A stretch of DNA of 9,897 nucleotides, taken from the NCBI GenBank assembly GCA_903853285.1, contig CAINTF010000009.1, positions 1 through 9,897 on the forward strand. Reading direction: 5' to 3'. Shown piece after piece: positions 1 to 5,330 of the stretch. Position numbers and translations under genes: made by a program. The first letter of the stretch is position 1. Every line of letters starts with the position of its first letter. Source of the DNA: an uncultured Acidimicrobium sp. GTDB taxonomy: Bacteria; Actinomycetota; Acidimicrobiia; Acidimicrobiales; Ilumatobacteraceae. Under the pieces are notes generated by a model. It had not been told where the DNA came from, did not search any database, and saw only the letters and a program-made list of their open reading frames with translations.

Positions 1-125
1 GGTGGTGCTGCGCGTTTGACGCTGTAAGCAATCGCCACGGCTTGCTTGACTGGCTTGCCAGCAGCGACTTCAGCCTTCACGTTCTTACGGAAGGCTTCTG
101 GTGTTTTCGACTTAACAAGAGGCAT
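1..125 (-). CDS. Small conserved phage protein, C-terminus cut by window edge
   Basis: The first 41 codons are visible, and the frame runs open off the left edge. The start is ATG at 125-123, with an AAGGA ribosome binding site at 131-135 (5-nt spacer) that overlaps the stop of the preceding gene. The visible protein begins MPLVKSKTPEAFRKNVKAEV and continues with the motif GKPVKQAVAIAYSVKR. I recognise this Lys/Ala-rich pattern (K-S-K..AF..N...E...GKP..QAVAIAYS.KR) from many small phage proteins of unknown function, usually found in structural gene regions. It is basic and has no membrane segment. It lies two genes downstream of the large terminase in the same direction, so it is probably expressed with the morphogenesis genes. 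No function is claimed. Confidence 0.75.
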   Translation of the reverse strand, partial: MPLVKSKTPEAFRKNVKAEVAAGKPVKQAVAIAYSVKRAAP

Positions 126-134
126 GATTATCCT

Positions 135-569
135 TTATGCAGGCAAAACATGAAGAATCGCAAAATTGATTTTAAGCGTATCTGTGTATGCATTGCTTGA
201 TACGTTGTCTAAATTGATTGTAAACGCACCATCGGTTACTGTCACCACGGCGATAAGGTACGCAAAGGTGGCAGTAGCGCCCGAGGCAATGTTCACAATA
301 ACTGTGTCTAGCGCAGACGCTTGGCTGTTGGTCACAATAAACGCAACTTTAGCACTGGGAGCCATTTGTGCGTTGGCTGTTGTGATAGTCCCCGCCGTCT
401 TGTTTATCGTAACGCCAGTGGCTTTGTTGTTTTGCTGAGTAACTGTCCCATAACCCGCATTGGTGTAGCCTAGTTGTGACGCAGCGTAGACCACACTCGC
501 ATTGACCGTATCTGCGCCAATAATGTCTTGGTCAAGGTACGCAACGCCAATAGGTTTGGTAAAGCTCAT
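135..569 (-). CDS. Predicted beta-rich virion-associated protein (144 aa)
   Basis: This 144-aa protein is rich in Ala, Thr, Val and Asn and poor in charged residues. Alternating hydrophobic/polar segments such as VAFIVTNSQ, DTVIVNIASG, AYLIAVVTV and FTINLDNVSS suggest a beta-sandwich. From memory, the pattern GTVTQ..NKATGVTINK..G.ITT..A....A.V.F.VTNS......D.VIVNIASG..A.F resembles a widespread phage protein found near head genes, but I cannot name a Pfam family. There is no signal peptide or transmembrane helix. ATG at 569-567 has only a weak purine-rich binding site (GAAGAAG) 30 nt after the terL stop. Its place after the large terminase suggests a capsid decoration or other virion role, which is inference. 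The gene ends in TAA at 137-135, ten bases before the next start. Confidence 0.75.
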   Translation of the reverse strand: MSFTKPIGVAYLDQDIIGADTVNASVVYAASQLGYTNAGYGTVTQQNNKATGVTINKTAGTITTANAQMAPSAKVAFIVTNSQASALDTVIVNIASGATATFAYLIAVVTVTDGAFTINLDNVSSNAYTDTLKINFAILHVLPA

Positions 570-598
570 TTATTTCTTCTTCGCAGTTTTGATACGCT

Positions 599-2125
599 TC
601 ACGCACCCATCCAAGATGTTGTAGGACTACTGCCTTGGGCATTAGTACGAATTGTTTTTTCTGAATTATAAGCACGATGTGCCACCGGAAACGCAAAGGT
701 AACCGCCAAAGCATCTGCCGCATCTGGACTAGCCAACCCTCGCGCCCTCATTTCCTTTTTTCCTTCAAGAAATATCTTACCACTTGAATCCGGCTTTTTG
801 GTTGGCCCCGTCAAATCTGCCTTTAATTGCCGGTCCACAGGGATACTTGCCGTCTTAAGCCAGTTCCTCATGTCGTTCCACATCTCAGCCCTCTTATTCC
901 CAAACGCCACACTCAACTTTGCCTTATTCCCAAAGTTTACCCCCCTAACCTTGTACCTCTGCTCGGTCAGCCGGTCCAGTATCCCGTACCCCAATCCCCC
1001 CTCGTCAATTACCGTGAGAGCTGGCTTAAATTCCTCAATTGCCTCAATTACCCGCCCAACAATCGTCATCGTGTCCTCGCCCTGGTAACGCTTTAAAGCC
1101 ACCAAGTCCCGACCCTGACGCACCGCAATCACCGTGGCATCGGCTCCACCCCTTGCCGGATCAACGCCCACAATGATCGGAGCCGTTAAATCCTTCCACT
1201 TCACCCTAGCCGCAGCATCATCAACCAACACCGGACTGATGAACTGGTCCTCCCCAGCACTTGGGAACTCACCATACACCTCAACCTTGGCCTGGCTCGA
1301 ATCAGGCCCATACTCCGCAATAATTTGCTCATATATCGCCTTGTCCGTATCTTCCACAGTCCGAGCATCCACGCACCTGGTGTCCCAAAAGTCCCGCTTT
1401 GCATGGAAAGTTTCAAAGAAATATCCCTCATTACGCCGAGGATTGCTAAACGCAAACCAATACCTGTCCGGCGTGTTCTCAGTGAAAAACCCAGCCCCAA
1501 CCTCCCAAATCGGGTTAGGAATACCACTGCTCTCATCAAATATCAACATCATTCCATCCTGGTTATGCACACCCGCATACGAATCAGGGTTCTCCGCACT
1601 CCACAACTTACCCTCACACGCCCAATACCTCGTACCCTTCTTCAAATCTTTCTCCACCAACTCCGTCAACCAGTTTGCTGGCACTAACTTTGTCGCGCTG
1701 ATCTCCCACCAATGCGAATTGATCAACATCGCAGCCCACTTGGTCAACTCAGCCCAAGTCACCGACCGCAACTGGTTCTCACTGTTGGCACTCACCACCA
1801 CACTCCCACCAATCCGTGTCGTCAACATCCACAATATCAACCACGACACCAATGCACTCTTGCCAATCCCCCGACCACTGCTGACCGCCATCCTGATCGT
1901 GTCGTAATCAACCAACCCCTTTTGCTTCTTGATGTGATTCGTTATATCCCTCAACACCTCACGCTGCCACGCCCTTGGCCCAGTAAACTTGTGCAACGGC
2001 GTGTTCTTCTGCCCCCAAGGAAAGGCATACAAAACAAAGTTCTCAGGGTCATCAGCAATAGCAGGTGACCACAACTCCACCATCAACTTCTGCTCGTGTT
2101 CACTTTTGTAGATTGGGAGTTGCAT
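599..2125 (-). CDS. terL: Phage terminase large subunit (packaging ATPase/nuclease)
   Basis: This is the motor that pumps phage DNA into the prohead and cuts the concatemer. The 508-aa length is normal for the family. The N-terminal ATPase shows a Walker A-like loop SGRGIGKS at residues 83-90 and a Walker B LMLIFDESSG with D197/E198. The coupling-type segment FAFSNPRR lies near 224-231. The C-terminal RNase H-like nuclease shows VGVDPARGGAD (D322, D329), a second acidic strand TVIDEGG (D374) and the final acidic motif ASPDAADAL (D468, D471), so both activities look intact. ATG at 2125-2123 directly follows the TAA of the upstream gene (TAAATG) and lacks a strong binding site, so translation is probably coupled to that gene. 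The small subunit lies one gene further upstream. The large reading frames on the plus strand here are shadows. Confidence 0.96.
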   Translation of the reverse strand: MQLPIYKSEHEQKLMVELWSPAIADDPENFVLYAFPWGQKNTPLHKFTGPRAWQREVLRDITNHIKKQKGLVDYDTIRMAVSSGRGIGKSALVSWLILWMLTTRIGGSVVVSANSENQLRSVTWAELTKWAAMLINSHWWEISATKLVPANWLTELVEKDLKKGTRYWACEGKLWSAENPDSYAGVHNQDGMMLIFDESSGIPNPIWEVGAGFFTENTPDRYWFAFSNPRRNEGYFFETFHAKRDFWDTRCVDARTVEDTDKAIYEQIIAEYGPDSSQAKVEVYGEFPSAGEDQFISPVLVDDAAARVKWKDLTAPIIVGVDPARGGADATVIAVRQGRDLVALKRYQGEDTMTIVGRVIEAIEEFKPALTVIDEGGLGYGILDRLTEQRYKVRGVNFGNKAKLSVAFGNKRAEMWNDMRNWLKTASIPVDRQLKADLTGPTKKPDSSGKIFLEGKKEMRARGLASPDAADALAVTFAFPVAHRAYNSEKTIRTNAQGSSPTTSWMGA

Positions 2126-3475
2126 TTATCTATCTTGACGTTCAAGAATTTTTATATTTTTTTCTTCGCCAGGAAACATGACATAGTTATATGTCTGCGC
2201 TGGTGGAATCATTTTTCCTTCTGGGTTTCTTTGTAAAAACTCAAGTGCGCCAGCTTCAGAATTGAAAATATTTTGCCCACCTTTAGGACTTTGAATAATC
2301 CATTCTGGTTGCCTTCTAGAAAAATTATCTAGATATTTAATTCCAGACACACCTTGTTGTCTTAAAAATTCTGAAGCATCAACTTTTGGATTTTTACTTC
2401 CTAATCTTTCAAATTCTTTTGCTATTTCAGCATACAAATGCGCTCCACTTGTTCCAGTTGAGCCACTTCCAAATTTTTCTAATGCTGCAGCACTAACTTT
2501 TTGTCTTACATCTTCTTGAACTGGGTAATACCAATCAATCATTTGTGCTATTTTTTCATCAGGCAAATCTGCTTTATACAAATAACCGGAGCCAGCTTTG
2601 CTTCTTGCTCCCACTTTTTCCCATTCACCTAATGTCTTCAATGCTGCCTGCACATTTGGCCCTTCACCAAATCTCCTGACTTGATCAGCCGCATATGCAA
2701 ATGGATTTGAACTTTGAATTTGGAATGCGTAATCCAAAGCATCTGCCGCCCTAGATTCTCCTGTTACCATTCTTCTTGGCAATTCTTTGTACAAAGTTTT
2801 TCCAGTTGGATCAACAATTTCAGTTCTAGCAGTAGTTTTAACGTACTCCTCGCCAGTTTTTATATTTCCACCCGTGTAAATTCCATGACCGTAAGCCTGC
2901 GCACCTTCACCAGTGCCAATTTTGCTTGCGTCAAATTCACCTAAAGGATTTCGTGCAGTTAGTGGGAATTGATGAGGTGAGCCATGCCAAACAGTTAAAG
3001 GACTGACACTTCTGTTGGCCATCGCATTCAACATCTCAGCCGGCAAACCACCGCTCTCCATGATGCCTGGCACTACCCTCTCCGCATAACGCTCACCGGC
3101 CATGCCTGCTTTCATCGCCGCCTGCCGTGCCAATTTAGCCGCCTCTAAAGTCGCCATCGTTACCGGTCGGCCCATCGGCGCTACCGCCATTCCAGCCTCC
3201 AACACATCAGGCTTGACCCTTGTCGTCCCACCTAACCCACCACCACCAGTCGTCAATGGATCACCATACGACATCATATTCAACGTGTTGCTGATCTGCG
3301 GTAACGACAAAAATCTTGATACCCCTTGCATCTGCTGCGTCCTCTCAGGTGCATACCCCAGCGCTAAAAAATCAGCCAATGCACCTAAATACTCATTCCT
3401 TGGCACAGCACCCAAAGAGTCCTGATACGCCAACATATTTACAGGTCTGTCAGTAAGTGCGTTGTATTGAGCCAT
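2126..3475 (-). CDS. Two-part phage protein with C-terminal ADP-ribosyltransferase-like (ART-PolyVal) domain
   Basis: I chose ATG 3475-3473 (449 aa). An in-frame GTG at 3517 would add 14 residues encoded by an AT-rich, promoter-like stretch; neither start has a clear binding site. Residues 1-160 are Ala/Met/Gly-rich with a glycine run near 77-83 and resemble the N-terminal parts of phage polyvalent-type proteins. From residue 163 the protein shows the ART signature WHGSPH (H164), then FDASKIGTGEGAQAYGHGIY (Y195, Y200), later GVSGIKYLDN (375-384) and YNYVMFPGEEKNIKIL near the C-terminus. These match the ART-PolyVal family as I know it, whose members are expected to transfer ADP-ribose from NAD+ to proteins; target and activity are unknown here, and I could not assign the third catalytic residue. 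The ART half is AT-rich compared with the N-terminal half. It sits between the two terminase genes and abuts terL. Confidence 0.82.
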   Translation of the reverse strand: MAQYNALTDRPVNMLAYQDSLGAVPRNEYLGALADFLALGYAPERTQQMQGVSRFLSLPQISNTLNMMSYGDPLTTGGGGLGGTTRVKPDVLEAGMAVAPMGRPVTMATLEAAKLARQAAMKAGMAGERYAERVVPGIMESGGLPAEMLNAMANRSVSPLTVWHGSPHQFPLTARNPLGEFDASKIGTGEGAQAYGHGIYTGGNIKTGEEYVKTTARTEIVDPTGKTLYKELPRRMVTGESRAADALDYAFQIQSSNPFAYAADQVRRFGEGPNVQAALKTLGEWEKVGARSKAGSGYLYKADLPDEKIAQMIDWYYPVQEDVRQKVSAAALEKFGSGSTGTSGAHLYAEIAKEFERLGSKNPKVDASEFLRQQGVSGIKYLDNFSRRQPEWIIQSPKGGQNIFNSEAGALEFLQRNPEGKMIPPAQTYNYVMFPGEEKNIKILERQDR

Positions 3476-3608
3476 AAACCGATTTATACCATACGAAATA
3501 AAATAAAAATTCTGCACGGATACACCGTAACTGTGACCCCTTGCCGCCGGGACCTACCCACCCCCACCTCGGCTGGGTGGAAGGGCAATGCCAAGAACCA
3601 TGCCACCC

Positions 3609-3697
3609 TTATCCACAGGGTTTTGTGCCCACTTATTCACATTACCTTGTGGATAACTTTGGCAGTAGCTATTCGGTATTCTTTTTTCTGTGGATAA
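3609..3697. promoter_or_regulatory. Cluster of four consensus DnaA boxes
   Basis: Four exact matches to TTATNCACA occur in 89 bases: TTATCCACA at 3609-3617 and TTATTCACA at 3633-3641 on the plus strand, then two TGTGGATAA (reverse orientation) at 3648-3656 and 3689-3697. The two reverse boxes are embedded in identical 15-base copies of TGTGGATAACTTTGG whose starts are 41 bases apart, about four helical turns. Convergent, phased boxes of this kind are typical of replication origins and DnaA-controlled promoters. Which role applies here, or whether the cluster titrates host DnaA, cannot be decided from sequence alone. Confidence 0.75.
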
Positions 3698-3703
3698 CTT
3701 TGG
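3648..3703. repeat. 15-bp direct repeat TGTGGATAACTTTGG, two copies
   Basis: Identical copies lie at 3648-3662 and 3689-3703. The DnaA-box core makes up nine of the fifteen bases. The extra six identical bases (CTTTGG) imply duplication or selection beyond DnaA binding alone. Confidence 0.85.
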
Positions 3704-3746
3704 AGTCGGTTAACATAATGGACACTGTATTAAGTAGCAGTAGGGG

Positions 3747-4280
3747 TTAACCCTCGTTTTGTGCGTTTTCAATGCGTTTGACGCTGACATCAATGATGTT
3801 CGATTGAACCCGTGCTTGCGCTGCCTCTAACGCATCCAAAACGCTGATGCGAGTGTCAGTCACGCTGACATCAATGCGGTCGCCATAAGTGCGAGGCTTG
3901 AGCTTGCTGGCTACCCACTTGCGTGCATCAACCTGGACTCGCAACTGCTGCACCCAGGCACTGGCTGCTTGTCCTTCCAAGCCTGCTGGTATCTTTTGAT
4001 CGGCCAAGTCAATGATCTCCTCGGCCATGCGGTCTGCACGGTCTTCCACGGCCTTCTCATAGGCTTCCTTGAATGATTCATTGGTTCTGATCATCAGCTT
4101 GGCCAGCGAATAGCTCGGCATATTTGGCATTCTCAAAATGCTCGATAGGCTTTTTCCGTTGGCAATTCCATCAATGATTTTTTCCCAGACAGGGTTTTCG
4201 ATTGGAAACTCAACAGGTCGCCCCATAATTCCTTTGGGTTTTTTGTCATAGTTTTTTTCTATTGCATTGCTGTTTTTCAT
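3747..4280 (-). CDS. terS: Phage terminase small subunit (Sf6 gp1-like)
   Basis: This protein recognises phage DNA and hands it to the large subunit; it forms an oligomeric ring in known members. The 177-aa length is normal. After a basic N-terminus comes GRPVEFP (20-26), the usual lead-in to a helix-turn-helix (about 31-66, with GKSLSSIL then MPSYSLAKLMIRTNESFKEAY). A charged helical stretch follows (EKAVEDRADRMAEEIIDLAD, 75-94), then the family-typical VDARKWVASKLKPRTYGDRI (117-136). This order matches the Sf6-type small terminases I know. ATG 4280-4278 has a good AGAGGA site at 4286-4291 with a 5-nt spacer. The stop lies inside the palindrome GGGTTAACCC. The large subunit is downstream but is separated by the DnaA-box region and the ART gene, which is unusual. 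Confidence 0.92.
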   Translation of the reverse strand: MKNSNAIEKNYDKKPKGIMGRPVEFPIENPVWEKIIDGIANGKSLSSILRMPNMPSYSLAKLMIRTNESFKEAYEKAVEDRADRMAEEIIDLADQKIPAGLEGQAASAWVQQLRVQVDARKWVASKLKPRTYGDRIDVSVTDTRISVLDALEAAQARVQSNIIDVSVKRIENAQNEG

Positions 4281-4380
4281 TGTTTTCCTCTATGCGTGTG
4301 TGCGTAACTGGGCAAATTGTTCTTGTTTACCGTCCAACCTATGTATCTTAATCGTTAATTACCGTGTTTACTGAGTCATG

Positions 4381-4791
4381 CTAATTGACTGACAATTTGT
4401 TAATCTTTTGCGTGTTGCTTTGATTATCCACAACCCTGAGATAATCCTCGATGAGTTTAATTCCTTCATTTGCTGATCTGGCGATGAGGCACAAATAACC
4501 TTTATCGTTTAATTGTTTAGATAATGCTGATTGTTTATGACTGACAACGCCTATTTTTGTTTTCATTTCAACAAACAGTCCATGAAATCCATTTAAAGGC
4601 TCTAGGACGCAAAGATCAGGCATCCCAGCAAGTACCCCTTCATGGGCCAAGCGTAATCGTTCTGACGAGCTTCTGTTGCCGCCGTTGGGTATTGCGGCCA
4701 CGATGATGTCTGGATGAAATGCACGGATGTAAGCCACGAGTTTGACTTGCTCTGAGTGTTCGATGCTTTTGCGTTTTATGTGATCCACCAT
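4381..4791 (-). CDS. VRR-NUC domain nuclease (PD-(D/E)XK superfamily)
   Basis: A stand-alone VRR-NUC domain of 136 aa. Visible motifs, numbered from the chosen start, are SIEHSEQ with E11/E14, the IPNGG turn (N36), GVLAGMPDL (P58, D59), VEMK (E75, K77) and the downstream Gln (Q87); together they form the complete PD...(D/E)XK active site. Such phage enzymes are expected to cut branched DNA such as Holliday junctions, and relatives often occur near SNF2 helicases. I preferred ATG 4791-4789, which overlaps the upstream gene by 16 bases, to ATG 4836, which would add 15 residues and overlap by 61 bases; neither has a strong binding site, so coupling to the upstream gene is likely. A DnaA box (4424-4432) lies within its last codons. 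The stop is TAG. Confidence 0.9.
   Translation of the reverse strand: MVDHIKRKSIEHSEQVKLVAYIRAFHPDIIVAAIPNGGNRSSSERLRLAHEGVLAGMPDLCVLEPLNGFHGLFVEMKTKIGVVSHKQSALSKQLNDKGYLCLIARSANEGIKLIEDYLRVVDNQSNTQKINKLSVN
4424..4432 (+). promoter_or_regulatory. DnaA box TTATCCACA inside the VRR-NUC gene
   Basis: An exact TTATCCACA on the plus strand, within codons for the C-terminal tail of the nuclease. It is an isolated member of the 3609-5230 set and its function is unknown. Confidence 0.5.
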
Positions 4792-5120
4792 TCCGCAAAT
4801 TCTACTGCTGATGGTTTGGTTTGGAACATTGTGCATCGGTGTTTAATGTTGACAGGGAATGTGGCCAGGCTTGTCTGACTGCACTGCTGCTCATCCCATG
4901 AGACTGTTGCCCAGTTGTCCTTGATCTTGACCTCTTCAAACATCCAGTGTGATGCTGTGTGGTTGTTCTTTCTCAGTTTTTCAAACTGATCTGTGGTCAT
5001 GCTTATACGCTGTCGTTGTTTTACCGCATTAGAGCAGTTTTGGCACAAAACCCTGTCATCTTCGACCCATTCCTCAGATTGTGGATAACCTGTGTATAAC
5101 TGCTGAACTTGTTCGACCAT
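4776..5120 (-). CDS. Small hypothetical protein with a CxxC motif
   Basis: A 114-aa protein that I do not recognise. The start is ATG 5120-5118 with a strong GGAGAG site at 5126-5131 (5-nt spacer); an adjacent upstream TTG is not needed. It carries LCQNC (C26, C29), a further Cys at 80, and HRC near the end (H94, C96), so a metal-binding knuckle is possible, though spacing over 50 residues makes a compact zinc ribbon uncertain. It is Trp-rich (several W in the second half) with no signal peptide or membrane helix. It is the first gene after the iteron-bearing gap and overlaps the VRR-NUC gene, suggesting co-translation and a DNA-processing or early-gene role by association only. Two DnaA boxes lie within its first 15 codons. 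Confidence 0.75.
   Translation of the reverse strand: MVEQVQQLYTGYPQSEEWVEDDRVLCQNCSNAVKQRQRISMTTDQFEKLRKNNHTASHWMFEEVKIKDNWATVSWDEQQCSQTSLATFPVNIKHRCTMFQTKPSAVEFAEWWIT
5080..5099 (-). promoter_or_regulatory. Tandem DnaA boxes in the 5' end of the Cys-protein gene
   Basis: TGTGGATAA at 5080-5088 and TGTGTATAA at 5091-5099 are both exact TTATNCACA matches in reverse orientation, 11 bases apart (one helical turn). They lie inside coding sequence about 125 bases from the DnaA box in the neighbouring gap and could form part of the same origin-like region. Confidence 0.65.
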
Positions 5121-5321
5121 CAAAACTCTCCAAAAGGGGTGATTTCTAATCCGGTAAGACCAAAGGAATTTACCGGATTACCGGATTAGAATCACAAACC
5201 ACCAAAACAGGGTGACTGGCTTGTGGATAAAGGGTGCTAGCGCCCCCCTTTATCACAACAATCCTGCCATTGTCTATTCCGGTTAACCGTATTACAACCG
5301 GAATAGAACCGGATTACCGTA
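5121..5321. other. Origin-like gene-free region downstream of the primase-helicase
   Basis: This 201-bp gap contains no credible gene. It carries repeated TTACCGGATTA/TTACCGTATTA units in both orientations, the palindrome CGGTTAACCG (5280-5289), an 11-bp inverted repeat (5274-5284 with 5296-5306), a DnaA box (5222-5230) and a long hairpin (5221-5258). The last repeat runs over the primase-helicase stop codon. Iteron-like repeats plus a DnaA box beside a RepA-like helicase/primase is the classic layout of a theta-type replication origin, and I call this a candidate origin on layout alone. Confidence 0.6.
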
Positions 5322-5330
5322 TTAGAATAA
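5144..5330. repeat. Iteron-like TTACCGGATTA repeats
   Basis: Units are TTACCGGATTAGAA (reverse orientation) at 5144-5157, TTACCGGATTA at 5170-5180 overlapping TTACCGGATTAGAAT at 5178-5192, and TTACCGTATTAGAAT at 5314-5328. The block 5172-5194 recurs at 5308-5330 with two mismatches in 23 bases. Related half-units lie at 5276-5284, 5285-5294 and 5296-5304. The 14-base unit at 5144-5157 is a perfect inverted copy of 5178-5191. Confidence 0.8.
5221..5258. repeat. Long hairpin containing a DnaA box
   Basis: The left arm TTGTGGATAAAGGG (5221-5234) pairs with CCCTTTATCACAA (5246-5258) with one bulged G, giving a 13-bp stem and an 11-base loop that includes GCTAGC. The left arm holds an exact DnaA box (5222-5230). 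No T-run follows on either strand, so it does not look like an intrinsic terminator; a cruciform or protein-binding site at an origin is more plausible. Confidence 0.7.

Larger units (their letters stand above)
3476..3746. other. Gene-free region between terS and the ART gene, with a DnaA-box cluster
   Basis: I see no credible gene in these 271 bases. They hold four exact DnaA boxes (3609-3697), a duplicated TGTGGATAACTTTGG, two GGTTAAC motifs (one inside the palindrome GGGTTAACCC at 3744-3753, overlapping the terS stop) and a GC-rich patch with a small hairpin near 3564-3580. The part next to the ART gene is AT-rich, with TATAAA about eight bases before its ATG, so a promoter for ART-terL may lie here, although I find no good -35 element. 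Plus-strand frames crossing the region show no recognisable protein motif or convincing binding site. Confidence 0.7.

Noticed and set aside
1134..1907. Plus-strand open frame of 257 codons
   Set aside because: It is antisense to the terminase large subunit, whose Walker and nuclease motifs are clear. The translation shows no recognisable motif, and its length follows from the codon bias of terL.
3564..3580. GC-rich hairpin CCACC-N7-GGTGG as a terminator
   Set aside because: The stem has only five pairs and no T-run on either strand.
3467..3750. Plus-strand frames across the terS-ART gap
   Set aside because: They run through DnaA boxes and the terS stop palindrome, have no convincing binding site and give no recognisable protein.
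4326..4365. TTTACCGT (4326-4333) and ATTACCGT (4358-4365) as further iterons upstream of terS
   Set aside because: Only seven to eight bases match the iteron core, which is too short to separate from chance.
4281..4380. Promoter upstream of terS
   Set aside because: No pair of -35 and -10 elements with acceptable spacing could be found by eye. The gap may still hold one of another type.
5144..5330. Repeat field as a CRISPR array
   Set aside because: Units are short, partly overlapping, in both orientations and unevenly spaced, with no spacers of regular length and no cas genes.
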